NCBI GenBank assembly: GCA_938008535.1
Contig: CALLKF010000070.1
Location: 1-64,000, forward strand
From: an uncultured Saprospirales bacterium
Lineage (GTDB): Bacteria > Bacteroidota > Bacteroidia > Chitinophagales > JADIYW01
Direction of reading: 5' to 3'
Length of the DNA: 64,000 nucleotides
Part shown: piece after piece, positions 45,700 to 54,212 of the stretch
Position numbering within the stretch: position 1 is the stretch's first letter
Layout: each line of letters opens with the position of its first letter
Notes under the pieces: model-generated
Told to the model about the DNA's origin: nothing
What the model saw: the letters and a program-made list of their open reading frames with translations, nothing else
Database searches by the model: none
Program-made: the position numbers and the translations under genes

Positions 45700-45860
45700 T
45701 ATTGTCACTTTTTGAAGCCAAAAAGTAACCAAAAAGCTTTTTTCGAAATGCAAGGCAATTTGCTTTTCTGTTTTGACTACGTCAAAGAAAAGCAACCGCT
45801 GATAAAATAAACCCAGATGCTTCATTGCCTACCCTTCGTTTATTTTACAGCTATTGCTGT
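45700..45860. other. Structured intergenic element (possible dispersed repeat or RNA)
   Basis: The 475-base gap between the minisatellite and the next gene contains several strong inverted repeats: ACTTTTTG/CAAAAAGT (45707-45726); a long hairpin GCTTTTC...TTTGAC, loop TAC, GTCAAA-GAAAAGC (45762-45793); AGGCAAT/ATTGCCT (45753-45759 with 45824-45830); and TAAAATAAAC/GTTTATTTTA (45803-45812 with 45838-45847). The last two helices interlock as a pseudoknot would. No frame here looks coding. Its resemblance to intergenic elements of other Bacteroidota is from memory only. Confidence 0.5.
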
Positions 45861-45959
45861 GCCTTTCGAAAACCTAACTCTTTTGCGGTTTGGTGGTTAA
45901 CAGATGAAAAATACAACGCACAAGTACGCAGCCGCACAAAGCTATACTGCATACTTGCG

Positions 45960-46001
45960 CGAGTTTGGGAATGCGGTGCTTGGTATGGTTGATGATGACA
46001 T
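45960..46001 (-). pseudogene. Remnant of the 5' end of a DUF2461 gene
   Basis: ATG at 46001 opens MSSSTIPSTAF, matching the intact gene's MSNSQIPATAF at seven of eleven positions. The DNA on both sides of the ATG is also alike (tgaagtgaagata-type sequence upstream in both). After about 19 codons the frame stops and similarity is lost. No continuation of the gene is visible in the structured element to the left. Confidence 0.72.
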
Positions 46002-46029
46002 GAAGTGAAGATACTATTTTTTATGTTTT

Positions 46030-46070
46030 TGTCTGAATTAGGATTTTTGGATTAAATATTTTTTTTGATT
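46030..46070. repeat. TGTCTGAA dispersed intergenic repeat, copy 1
   Basis: TGTCTGAATTAGGATTTTTGG followed by ATTAAAT and a T run. It matches copies at 48205-48245 and 59254-59299 (consensus TGTCTGAAyCATGATTT, then TGATTAAATGAT). It sits between the DUF2461 remnant and the next promoter. Confidence 0.6.
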
Positions 46071-46089
46071 CCAAATTAAAAACACACAA

Positions 46090-46119
46090 TTGTTATTTCA
46101 AATTATAAAGTTATATTTG
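46090..46119 (+). promoter_or_regulatory. Consensus promoter of the lipoprotein gene at 46125
   Basis: TTG at 46090-46092, 19 bases, TATATTTG at 46112-46119. The box ends five bases before the ATG, so the transcript should be leaderless or nearly so. Confidence 0.65.
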
Positions 46120-46124
46120 ATGTA

Positions 46125-46889
46125 ATGATGAATAAGAAAAATTGTATCCTATTATTTGCATTTGGAGTCGCAATTATATTTGGTTGCAAAAAAGATGGTC
46201 TGAATGATTTTCCTTCCGAAACATTAGTAAAAACAGAAACACATGGAAATGTTGTTAAATCATATTCATACGATAATCACAATCGTTTAATCTTAGAAAA
46301 AACAGATATGAATTCAAATTATTATATTACTCATGCATACAAATACAAAGGTGATACTGTAATAATATTTTCGGTAGATTCAAATAATGTAAAAATTCGA
46401 ATTATGCCTTATTATTTATTAAACAATAAAAAGTTGATGGTTTATGAATTTCCACCTTTTGAGTATACGTATGACAATAATGATTTTATTGTAACTGCCA
46501 TTGGCTCTTTTCGACATTCTTATTTAGATTCTTTTTATAATGATTCAAATAACATTACAAAACGTGTACAAAGGATGTATAACATATACAGTTACACATA
46601 TACCATTACAACAATCAAACAATATAATGATACTTTAAACACTCTTGGCAATAACAACTTTGGAAAATCATACTTAGGAAAATCAAGTAAAAATTTAATC
46701 AGTTACGAAACAGTTATCAATGAAAAAATGTTTTGCCAAATTAACATTGGGTGCGGTCTAAGTCAAATTGTTGATATCAATAATTATAAATACTGTTACG
46801 AATTAGATAGAAAGAACAGAGTAACCAAAGTTATAAAAACGAATGTGGCAACTCTGGAAACGGATACTACAAGTTATACTTATTATTAG
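46125..46889 (+). CDS. Lipoprotein with YD-repeat-like strands, unknown function
   Basis: 254 residues with a lipobox (VAIIFGCKKD, Cys near 21). The mature part contains motifs such as VVKSYSYDNHNRLILEK and YELDRKNRVTKVIKT, resembling the single YD-like repeats of Bacteroidota lipoproteins (DUF4595-type). It probably folds as a small beta-sheet protein on the outer membrane. Either of two adjacent ATG codons may be used. Ends before the terminator at 46924. Confidence 0.72.
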   Translation: MMNKKNCILLFAFGVAIIFGCKKDGLNDFPSETLVKTETHGNVVKSYSYDNHNRLILEKTDMNSNYYITHAYKYKGDTVIIFSVDSNNVKIRIMPYYLLNNKKLMVYEFPPFEYTYDNNDFIVTAIGSFRHSYLDSFYNDSNNITKRVQRMYNIYSYTYTITTIKQYNDTLNTLGNNNFGKSYLGKSSKNLISYETVINEKMFCQINIGCGLSQIVDINNYKYCYELDRKNRVTKVIKTNVATLETDTTSYTYY

Positions 46890-46923
46890 TGTAACATAGT
46901 ATTTAGTTATCTACTATAACATA

Positions 46924-46950
46924 CAAAAAAAGCCGCGAACATTCGCGGCT
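46924..46950. terminator. Terminator between convergent genes
   Basis: AGCCGCGAA and TTCGCGGCT (46931-46950) form a tight GC hairpin. Seven or more T follow on the minus strand and a weaker T stretch on the plus strand, so it mainly ends the leftward gene at 46993. Confidence 0.88.
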
Positions 46951-46953
46951 TTA

Positions 46954-46990
46954 TCTTGACTCTTGATTCTAAAAATCTTGATTCTAGAAA
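46954..46990. repeat. TCTTGAT heptamer repeat
   Basis: Units tcttgac, tcttgat, tctaaaa and a further atcttgat copy lie between the terminator and the stop of the leftward gene. It has the same seven-base design as the arrays at 5687, 20823, 21117 and 52730, with a different word. Confidence 0.55.
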
Positions 46991-46992
46991 TC

Positions 46993-48135
46993 CTAATACT
47001 GTTTCGTATCTAACCTATTTACTTCGCTCCAGCCTTGTGCTTTGAAGTCTATTGGTTCGTCACTTGCATAGTAAGTGCCTTGCGCATCGGTATAGTAGTG
47101 TTTGTATTTATCATCTAAGCGAACGCGCTCGCCGTTGGTTGGGTTTTCAAACTTCGCTTCACCGCCAATTACATCACGGAAACTTTCGTTGTTGCGGTCG
47201 TTCGATGCATTTCTATCATTTGTATTGCCTTGATGAATATTGTTAATCGCTTCGCGATATGCTTTTACATTTTCAAAATCTTTTTGTGCAATTTCGGCGT
47301 TCGCAGCATTACCTTTGCGGTTCATGTTACTGCATTGCTGCTGCCATTCCGGATTATACATCGTAGTGCCGCGAATATGTTTCAATACTGCATAATTTTC
47401 ATCCAAATTATTTCCAGTAATAATAGCCGGAAACGCCGACCAGTTGTAATACGTTTCGCCATTCATGTTGCTTGCCGTCATTTGGATGCCGCATTCCACG
47501 CGCATATTTTTGCCATCTTGTGTGCGTCCATCTACATACGCATGGCGCGAAGCTGGTTGTCCTTTAAACTGATTTTGTTCACCTAAATTTTGTTCGTTGC
47601 TAATTTGAAAATTAATTCCGTTTTGTTGCAAACGCGGCAACACTACTTGTTTTACATACGCCAGCGCATCCATCGGCGGCATTTCAAACGGTTGTAATTT
47701 TTGTTGCATGCCCATAGAACGGCTGGTTTCGCGCAAGCTGCGTGTGGTTGGTCCATCTGCATAAAAATAAGGTGAGTACGGAAGAATTTCAACAGAATTA
47801 TTATTATCAGCAGAAACTGCTTTTACATACACTTGATTAATTGGTGTGGATCCGTTCCAAATTCTAGTAAAAGAATTTTGTGCTTGCCAGCCAGTTGGTA
47901 GCTGCAACAATATAGCCGACATATTTTGAATGCCTGGATCTTTAATTTCATAACCTTGGTATGCGCTGCTGCTGTTGTTGCCATTTCCACCTTCATTGTT
48001 ATCTGTAATTGGTGTCAGCTTTACATATTTCAAACCATCGGTTGTGGTTAAGACTTCTTCCTTGTTTTTATTTTTAGTTTTCATGAAGTATGCAAGTACA
48101 CACATTACTACTAAGAAGATGGCTATTTTTTTCAT
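46993..48135 (-). CDS. Membrane-anchored extracytoplasmic protein, unknown function
   Basis: 380 residues: an N-terminal hydrophobic anchor (residues 3-18), an Asn/Ser/Gly-rich linker, then a globular region with MSAILLQLPTGWQAQNSFTR, a long helical part (PMDALAYVKQVVLPRLQQNG) and ASRHAYVDGRTQDGKNMRVECG. A Asn/Asp-rich segment (GNTNDRNASNDRNNES) precedes the C-terminal WSEVNRLDTKQY. No family is recognised. The codon choice is visibly richer in G and C than neighbours, which may point to transfer. Confidence 0.62.
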   Translation of the reverse strand: MKKIAIFLVVMCVLAYFMKTKNKNKEEVLTTTDGLKYVKLTPITDNNEGGNGNNSSSAYQGYEIKDPGIQNMSAILLQLPTGWQAQNSFTRIWNGSTPINQVYVKAVSADNNNSVEILPYSPYFYADGPTTRSLRETSRSMGMQQKLQPFEMPPMDALAYVKQVVLPRLQQNGINFQISNEQNLGEQNQFKGQPASRHAYVDGRTQDGKNMRVECGIQMTASNMNGETYYNWSAFPAIITGNNLDENYAVLKHIRGTTMYNPEWQQQCSNMNRKGNAANAEIAQKDFENVKAYREAINNIHQGNTNDRNASNDRNNESFRDVIGGEAKFENPTNGERVRLDDKYKHYYTDAQGTYYASDEPIDFKAQGWSEVNRLDTKQY

Positions 48136-48204
48136 TGCTGTTATTTTATGTTACAAAGTTGTGCGATTTTAAAACGAAAAGAAATACATAGTTTATAGTA
48201 GTAT

Positions 48205-48245
48205 TGTCTGAATCATAATTTTTCGATTAAAGAATTTTAGGATTT
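48205..48245. repeat. TGTCTGAA dispersed intergenic repeat, copy 2
   Basis: TGTCTGAATCATAATTTTTCG followed by ATTAAAGAATTTTAGGATTT, aligned to the copies at 46030 and 59254. It lies in the 200-base divergent spacer, which shows nothing else apart from a lone TAAATTTG at 48245-48252. Confidence 0.6.
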
Positions 48246-48335
48246 AAATTTGTCTGCCTACTACAAATTATGTATTGTTGCTACAATCGTGAATGGTGAA
48301 ATTTGTGTATTCAATAACAAAAAAAAATCATTCTT

Positions 48336-48995
48336 ATGAAAAAATTAGCATTCCTTTTTCTAGCAGTGGCAACATTTATTTCTTCTTGTAAAAAAGATGA
48401 AGACAAAGCAAAAATACAATCGCAAAAAATTGCAGATATTATTCCTGCAAAATATTTAGATACACTTAAACGTTTAGGTATAACCATTAACGAAGGTACT
48501 ACACCGCCAAATGTAGTAGGCATTTATGGCATCAGTCCTGTGAAATCAAAAGCAAGCAATGTGCCTGGTGATGTGCCTGGTTCTATATTTTTTGCGAATG
48601 CAAAAGTAAAATTCTACGAACAAAATAACAGCGATTTTGGCATTCGACTTTTAGCAGTAAATATTCTAAGCTTTAAAGACACTTCATTATCAACAGCAAT
48701 TTCTGGCTCAGGAAATAAGTTTACGGTTTATGGAAAAGTAAGAACCTATTCAGGATTGAATACTGCTGTATTTGGTGTTGTATTTTCTGGTGAAATGGAT
48801 GGAAGCAGCATAAAAAATGTACAATGGGGTCTTATTAATATAGACGATTCACAAGGTAACGGTGCATTTATCAGCGAAGGTCAGGCACGTTTACAATATG
48901 ATATTGATTTTATTTCTGAATCTATAAGTTCATTAAGATTGTTAAACACTACAAATCCGAAAGAAAAAGGTATTGCTTCGGCATGTACACATTAA
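48336..48995 (+). CDS. Lipoprotein of unknown function
   Basis: 219 residues with a clear lipobox (ATFISSCKKDEDK, Cys at 17). The mature part has a helical start (IQSQKIADIIPAKYLDTLKRLG) and then strands of a beta-sandwich type (VYGKVRTYSGLNTAVFGVVFSG). No family recognised. A strong terminator follows at 49025. Confidence 0.68.
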   Translation: MKKLAFLFLAVATFISSCKKDEDKAKIQSQKIADIIPAKYLDTLKRLGITINEGTTPPNVVGIYGISPVKSKASNVPGDVPGSIFFANAKVKFYEQNNSDFGIRLLAVNILSFKDTSLSTAISGSGNKFTVYGKVRTYSGLNTAVFGVVFSGEMDGSSIKNVQWGLINIDDSQGNGAFISEGQARLQYDIDFISESISSLRLLNTTNPKEKGIASACTH

Positions 48996-49024
48996 CCGAC
49001 TAAAACCATAATTCTTTTCACTTG

Positions 49025-49055
49025 AGCCATTCGTATTCATACGAATGGCTTTTTT
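49025..49055 (+). terminator. Rho-independent terminator of the lipoprotein gene
   Basis: Perfect 11-bp arms AGCCATTCGTA and TACGAATGGCT with a TTCA loop, followed by five T. Confidence 0.92.
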
Positions 49056-49114
49056 AATAGTTTGCTTAAACGGAAAGTAATTTAAAAGAAGTAATTTTGT
49101 GTAAAATAGATTTT

Positions 49115-49534
49115 ATGGAATATACCATTGGCGAAAAAGTGCGTTTAGAAATTGGAAGACCAACCAATCTTGGCATTCATGTAATTATTAATGAAAAAGA
49201 GGAAGGGTTAATTTATCACAATGAAATTTTCCAACAACTTACACTTGGTCAACAGATTGATGGCTATATAAAAAATATTCGCGAAGATGGAAAGATAGAT
49301 GTGAGTTTGCAGCAACAAGGATTTTTAAATACGATTGAGCAAAATTGTACCGTTATTTTAGACAAACTGAATGCAAAGAAAGGTTGTTTAAAATTAAATG
49401 ACAAAAGCTCACCTATTGAAATTCAACAGGAATTAAACATGAGTAAAAAATCGTTTAAAAGTGCCGTAGGTTTCTTATTTAAGCAACAAAAGATAAGAAT
49501 AGAAGCCGATGGAATTTATTTAGTTAAACAGTAA
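49115..49534 (+). CDS. CvfB-like RNA-binding protein, short form (S1-like plus winged helix)
   Basis: 139 residues from the ATG at 49115. LEIGRPTNLGIHVIINEKEEGLIYHNEIF and DGYIKNIREDGKIDVSL are the S1-like strands of the CvfB/YitL family, and LNMSKKSFKSAVGFLFKQQKIRIEADGIYL is its C-terminal winged helix. Usual family members are near 280 residues with extra S1 repeats, so this is about half length. The frame extends six codons upstream to a TTG, which I reject. TAATTTTG (49092-49099) is a likely -7 box. Confidence 0.8.
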   Translation: MEYTIGEKVRLEIGRPTNLGIHVIINEKEEGLIYHNEIFQQLTLGQQIDGYIKNIREDGKIDVSLQQQGFLNTIEQNCTVILDKLNAKKGCLKLNDKSSPIEIQQELNMSKKSFKSAVGFLFKQQKIRIEADGIYLVKQ

Positions 49535-49574
49535 AAATTTATTTTTCTATCTTTGAATTTGAAGTATTGCAACC

Positions 49575-50942
49575 ATGAACCATTACAAGCTACAAATTTC
49601 TATTTCTACTTTTTTAAATTCTATAGCAAAGTTGGTGCTTTTGGCTTTATTGATTTGTGTTTCTACAACAATTTTTTCTCAAGATTTGATGGCAACTTCA
49701 TCATCTAAAAAACAAAAACACAAAAGATGTAAAAGAGAAAAGATGGATGAAACTCCATTATCAAAACAACCTGCATACACTATTATAAAAGATTCTGCTG
49801 TTGTAAACAATACATTACAAATCCACAACGACACCCTTTTTAATAAAAATTATGTACTAAAGAAAATCATTACTTCATACGATTTAATTCCAGACACCAC
49901 TTTTCAAAATGAATACGCATATTCTGTCCACAACGACACTGTTTTTCATTACGATTATATTGCTGCAGATCCTGCTTACAATTACACTGGAAAAATAAAA
50001 ATGGCGAAACCGTACCCGTTTTTTCGTCCTTCTGAAGAATTGAATAAACCGCGTGTTGCATTTGTAAGTACATTTATTGGTGGCATGTATGCAGCAGCCA
50101 ATGTTTGGTGGAGCAGTGCTTGGTATTCAAAATATGATAGAGGAAAATTCCATACGTTTAATGATTGGAATGAGTGGCAACAAATGGATAAAATTGCGCA
50201 TGCAAACAATGCCTATTTTGAAGCACGCTGGCATTACGATTTATTTAAATGGGCTGGCGTGAAAGAAAAACATGCCATTTGGATTGGGTTTTTGATGGCG
50301 AATTTATGGCAAGGTTCTATAGAAGTGAATGACGGATTTCAGAAAAAATGGGGTTTTTCCTGGGGCGACATGTCGATGAACTTAGCAGGTTCTTTATTGT
50401 TTTTAGGACAACAATATTTATGGCACGACCAACGCATAAATATGAAAATATCTGCATTTCCAGTGAATTATTCAAAATATGGCGATGAAGTGAAAGCTCG
50501 TGCTGATAAACTTTATGGTACTTCAATTACTGAATTGATTTTAAAAGATTATAATGCGATGACTTTTTGGCTAAGCGTTAGTCCAGGTTCATTTATTAGA
50601 AATCCAAAAAGTAAATTTCCAAAATGCATACAAGTATCTTTTGGAATGGGCGCCAGTGGCATGCTAGGTGGTGTAAAAAATGTATGGTCGAAAAATGATT
50701 TAGGTGGCGACCAAAACCTCAATAATGTCAATCCAGCAGATTTGATTGACCGTACTGATATTGCACGTGTTCGTCGTTTTTATTTATCTATGGATTTAGA
50801 TTGGACGAAATTGCCTGTTAAAAAACATTGGGCAAAAGGTTTAATGCAAGTATTAAATATCATCAAACTACCTTTTCCTGCTGTAGAATTCAACAACAAC
50901 CAACACGGCAGCAAAGTAGCGTGGCACTGGCTGAAGTTTTAA
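49575..50942 (+). CDS. DUF2279 protein, putative envelope protein
   Basis: 455 residues with a signal-type hydrophobic segment (residues 17-36). The DUF2279 domain occupies the C-terminal two thirds: TFIGGMYAAANVWWSSAWY, FNDWNEWQQMDKIAHANNAYFEARW, WIGFLMANLWQGSIEVNDGF and FSWGDMSMNLAGSLLFLGQQY. The family is a predicted periplasmic or outer-membrane protein of unknown role. TATCTTTG (49548-49555) stands 19 bases before the ATG. Confidence 0.88.
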   Translation: MNHYKLQISISTFLNSIAKLVLLALLICVSTTIFSQDLMATSSSKKQKHKRCKREKMDETPLSKQPAYTIIKDSAVVNNTLQIHNDTLFNKNYVLKKIITSYDLIPDTTFQNEYAYSVHNDTVFHYDYIAADPAYNYTGKIKMAKPYPFFRPSEELNKPRVAFVSTFIGGMYAAANVWWSSAWYSKYDRGKFHTFNDWNEWQQMDKIAHANNAYFEARWHYDLFKWAGVKEKHAIWIGFLMANLWQGSIEVNDGFQKKWGFSWGDMSMNLAGSLLFLGQQYLWHDQRINMKISAFPVNYSKYGDEVKARADKLYGTSITELILKDYNAMTFWLSVSPGSFIRNPKSKFPKCIQVSFGMGASGMLGGVKNVWSKNDLGGDQNLNNVNPADLIDRTDIARVRRFYLSMDLDWTKLPVKKHWAKGLMQVLNIIKLPFPAVEFNNNQHGSKVAWHWLKF

Positions 50943-51016
50943 TAAAGCGAAGGTGATAGTGAAAGTGAAAGTTGTTTTTCGCCGTTGATTTCCAACTAAC
51001 AACCATTTCGATTCAA

Positions 51017-51271
51017 TTAAAACTTAAAATGCACAAACAATCGTCCGAAATTTTTGCTGTCTTTTTCGATGCGATGATATTGCTGTTTGATATGTTTTTG
51101 TTCTAAAAACCGCAATACTGATTTCTTGAGTTGTCCGCTGCCTTTGCCTGGAATGATTTCTACTAATTTCGTTCCAGTATAAACGGCTTCGTCGATAGCA
51201 TTATTCAGCGCGGCTTCTATTTTGGTGCCGTTATTAAAACAATCGTGTAAGTCAACTACTATTTTAGCCAT
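51017..51271 (-). CDS. Smr-domain protein, minimal
   Basis: 84 residues from the ATG at 51271, an isolated Smr domain as in the C-terminus of MutS2. VDLHDCFNNG supplies the DLH motif and EIIPGKGSGQLKKSVLRFL the GxGSG motif. Smr domains are endonucleases or bind nucleic acid. It follows fumC after 53 bases on the same strand, with an inverted repeat between. Confidence 0.88.
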   Translation of the reverse strand: MAKIVVDLHDCFNNGTKIEAALNNAIDEAVYTGTKLVEIIPGKGSGQLKKSVLRFLEQKHIKQQYHRIEKDSKNFGRLFVHFKF

Positions 51272-51285
51272 GTTTTTTTTTATTA

Positions 51286-51318
51286 AAACCATCAATGTTT
51301 TGAAAAGCGTGATGGTTT
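51286..51318. other. Inverted repeat between fumC and the Smr gene
   Basis: Nine-bp arms AAACCATCA and TGATGGTTT with a 15-base loop. On the minus strand it is followed by TTAATAAAAAA, not a T run, so it is a weak terminator at best; it could act as an RNA-processing or stabilising hairpin. Confidence 0.45.
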
Positions 51319-51324
51319 AGTATT

Positions 51325-52725
51325 TTATTTCAAACCGCCGATCATGTCTTCCGGTTTTACCCATTCGTCGAATTGCTTCGCCGTAACATAACCTAATTTG
51401 ATAGCAGTATCTTTTAAAGTTGCATTGTTTTTGTGCGCCGTTTGCGCAATTTCTGCAGATTTGTAATAACCAATTTTTGTATTTAATGCAGTTACCAACA
51501 TCAAACTATTTTCTAAATTCTTTTTGATGTTATCCGTTAATGGAATAATTCCTGTAGCGCATCTGTCATTAAACGACACGCACACATCACCTATCAATCT
51601 TGCAGAATGTAAGAAATTATAGATCATCATTGGTTTAAAAACATTCAACTCAAAATGTCCATTACTTCCACCAATATTGATGGCAACGTCGTTACCTAAC
51701 ACTTGCGCTGCAACCATTGTCATCGCTTCGCATTGAGTAGGATTTACTTTTCCAGGCATGATAGATGAACCAGGTTCATTATCAGGAATATGAATTTCTC
51801 CGATGCCACAACGCGGTCCGGACGACAACATACGTATATCATTTCCGATTTTCATTAAAGAAACAGCAACGGTTTTCAATGCGCCATGTGCTTCCACAAT
51901 TGCGTCATGTGCTGCTAATGATTCAAATTTATTATGTGCTGTGATGAAAGGCAAACCTGTTAAGTTAGCAATTTCTTTGGCTACATTTTTCGCGTAACCT
52001 TTTGGTGTGTTGATACCTGTACCAACAGCCGTTCCGCCAAGCGCTAACTCAGACAAATGCTCTAATGTATTTTCTATTGCTTTAATTCCGTGATCTAATT
52101 GAGAAACATAACCGGAAAATTCCTGACCTAACGTTAATGGTGTTGCATCCATAAAATGCGTGCGACCAATTTTTACAATCTTTGCAAACTCTTTCGATTT
52201 TTTTGCTAACGTATTTCTAAGCTTTTTAATTCCAGGTAACGTTGTTTCCATTAAAATAGAATATGCTGCAATGTGCATTGCCGTTGGAAATGTATCGTTA
52301 GATGATTGTGATTTATTGACATCATCGTTCGGATTGATTGCTTTTTTTTCATCTGTTAATTGTCCGCCAAGCAACACATGCGCACGATACGCAATTACTT
52401 CGTTCACATTCATATTTGATTGAGTACCTGAACCAGTCTGCCAAACTACTAATGGAAACTGATCATTTAACTTGCCAGCTAAAATTTCATCACATACTTT
52501 TCCTATAATATCTGATTTAGATTTCTCTAAAACTTTTGCTTTGTAATTAGTAATCGCTGCTGCTTTTTTCAGGTAAGCAAACGCACGAATAATTTCTTTC
52601 GGCATTTTGTTGATGTCTTGTGCGATTTGAAAATTCTCGATTGAGCGTTGTGTTTGTGCACCGTAGTAAGCGTCAATTGGAACGTTTACTTTTCCCATGG
52701 TGTCTTTTTCGATTCTGTATTGCAT
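51325..52725 (-). CDS. fumC: Class II fumarate hydratase
   Basis: 466 residues. The signature [17 protein letters not shown] carries the catalytic Ser loop. [35 protein letters not shown] and [20 protein letters not shown] are the three other conserved segments. It hydrates fumarate to malate in the TCA cycle. It ends the long leftward gene train that includes complex I, although a heptamer array and a lipoprotein gene separate it from the crotonase. Confidence 0.97.
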   Translation of the reverse strand: MQYRIEKDTMGKVNVPIDAYYGAQTQRSIENFQIAQDINKMPKEIIRAFAYLKKAAAITNYKAKVLEKSKSDIIGKVCDEILAGKLNDQFPLVVWQTGSGTQSNMNVNEVIAYRAHVLLGGQLTDEKKAINPNDDVNKSQSSNDTFPTAMHIAAYSILMETTLPGIKKLRNTLAKKSKEFAKIVKIGRTHFMDATPLTLGQEFSGYVSQLDHGIKAIENTLEHLSELALGGTAVGTGINTPKGYAKNVAKEIANLTGLPFITAHNKFESLAAHDAIVEAHGALKTVAVSLMKIGNDIRMLSSGPRCGIGEIHIPDNEPGSSIMPGKVNPTQCEAMTMVAAQVLGNDVAINIGGSNGHFELNVFKPMMIYNFLHSARLIGDVCVSFNDRCATGIIPLTDNIKKNLENSLMLVTALNTKIGYYKSAEIAQTAHKNNATLKDTAIKLGYVTAKQFDEWVKPEDMIGGLK

Positions 52726-52729
52726 TGTT

Positions 52730-52764
52730 TAGTATTGAGTAGTGAGTAATTAGTATTTAGTAAT
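52730..52764. repeat. Heptamer array, five exact units
   Basis: tagtatt, gagtagt, gagtaat, tagtatt, tagtaat in perfect seven-base phase, filling the spacer between fumC and the lipoprotein gene and abutting the latter's stop codon at 52765. Confidence 0.88.
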
Positions 52765-53412
52765 TTATCCAGCCATAATAACACGGTCGAATTTAAGTTT
52801 ATTTTCTTTATTGATTATAAAAATAAGGATTGCAGCACTTTCTGTTTTGTTATCTTCGTTGCCATCTTCTTCAATTCCGTAAGCTGAATCTAATGAAATG
52901 CTTACTGATTTATCAGACGCATCATATGAAACTGATGTAGAATATTGTGCATCGTCGTTTTTTACTTTCCAACTAGTAGAAGATGCGTAATTATTTTGTA
53001 AGAGCGAATCGCTTTTCATTGGCAATAATCCTTTTACAAAATCAGTACGAAATATTTGTTTGTAATATTTTGTAAATTCTTCTTCTGATTGCAAATTGGT
53101 GGCTTTTCTAAAGTCTTTGTTTGTATTATAGTTAATCACTGCTAATAAACCGTCTGCTTGTTCCGTTGTCAAAGGAAAATCAAAAAAAGATTTTATTACT
53201 GGTAAATCATTTTGATATAATGCTTGGCGAAATTTTTGAAATTCTAAAATCCAGATTGGATATTTTTGTGCATCTACCTGAACAACTGTTAAGCTATCCG
53301 TATTTATTATAGTTTCAGCAGAAGTTACATCTTGTTTTATTTCATTTTTACAAGATGAAAACACGATAAGAATTATGCTAAAAATAAAGAAATGCTTCGC
53401 TTTACTTAACAT
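52765..53412 (-). CDS. Lipoprotein of unknown function
   Basis: 215 residues with a lipobox (ILIVFSSCKNE, Cys near 21). The mature protein has a helical part (EFQKFRQALYQNDLPVIKSFFDF) followed by strands (STSVSYDASDKSVSISLDSAYG, AAILIFIINKENKLKFDRVIM). It has a family look without a name I recognise. It lies ten bases after the crotonase. Confidence 0.68.
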   Translation of the reverse strand: MLSKAKHFFIFSIILIVFSSCKNEIKQDVTSAETIINTDSLTVVQVDAQKYPIWILEFQKFRQALYQNDLPVIKSFFDFPLTTEQADGLLAVINYNTNKDFRKATNLQSEEEFTKYYKQIFRTDFVKGLLPMKSDSLLQNNYASSTSWKVKNDDAQYSTSVSYDASDKSVSISLDSAYGIEEDGNEDNKTESAAILIFIINKENKLKFDRVIMAG

Positions 53413-53422
53413 GACATTGATA

Positions 53423-54202
53423 TTATTTTCCTTTAAATTCTGGTTTGCGTTTTTCTAAGAATGCATTAACACCTTCTTTTACATCTTCTGTATGAAACAA
53501 AGATGCGAATGCGTTTACTTCATAATCGAAACCATCAACACCATCTTTAAAATATGCATTGGTGCATTCAATTACTTTAGCAATGGCAACTGGTCCTTTT
53601 GTTGCAGTTTTATTGATGATTGTTTTTGCTTTTTCGATTGCTGTACTTTTATCTGCTTCAACATAATTTACCAAACCTAAATTTAAGGCAGTTTGTGCAT
53701 CTATCATATCAGCAGTTAAATGTAATTCTAATGCTTTTGCTTTTCCTATGTATTGTATTAACCGTTGTGTTCCACCGTAGCCAGCAATAATACCAAGGTT
53801 CACTTCTGGTTGGCCGAATTTTGCATTTGGTGTTGCAATTCGTAAATGACAAGCCATGGATAATTCGCAACCACCACCAAGCGCAAAGCCGTTTACTACA
53901 GCAATTACTGGCACTGACATTTGTTCTATCAAAAAGAAAATATCGTGACCACGTTGTGCTAATGCTTTTGCGTTATCAATATTCAACCCATTAAATTCAG
54001 AAATATCTGCACCAGCAACAAATGCTTTTTCGCCAGCACCAGTTACTATAATTCCTTTAAGCGTTTCTTGTTTTGCTTGTTCAAAAGCAGTTTTAATCTC
54101 AACAATGGTTTCGCCATTCAACGCATTTAATTTATCAGCGCGATTGATAGTAATAGTAAGAATTCCATCTTCTAAATTCCACAACAAATTTTTAAATTCC
54201 AT
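53423..54202 (-). CDS. Enoyl-CoA hydratase/isomerase (crotonase family)
   Basis: 259 residues from the ATG at 54202 (MEFKNLLWNLEDGILTITINR). The oxyanion-hole loops are AFVAGADISEF and NGFALGGGCELSMACHLRIA, and the catalytic Glu region is FGQPEVNLGIIAGYGGTQRL. It hydrates trans-2-enoyl-CoA in beta-oxidation or a related route, so the dehydrogenases at 42-44.5 kb could feed it. The earlier in-frame start would run into nuoN; ten bases separate the genes. Confidence 0.93.
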   Translation of the reverse strand: MEFKNLLWNLEDGILTITINRADKLNALNGETIVEIKTAFEQAKQETLKGIIVTGAGEKAFVAGADISEFNGLNIDNAKALAQRGHDIFFLIEQMSVPVIAVVNGFALGGGCELSMACHLRIATPNAKFGQPEVNLGIIAGYGGTQRLIQYIGKAKALELHLTADMIDAQTALNLGLVNYVEADKSTAIEKAKTIINKTATKGPVAIAKVIECTNAYFKDGVDGFDYEVNAFASLFHTEDVKEGVNAFLEKRKPEFKGK

Positions 54203-54212
54203 GAATGTATTT

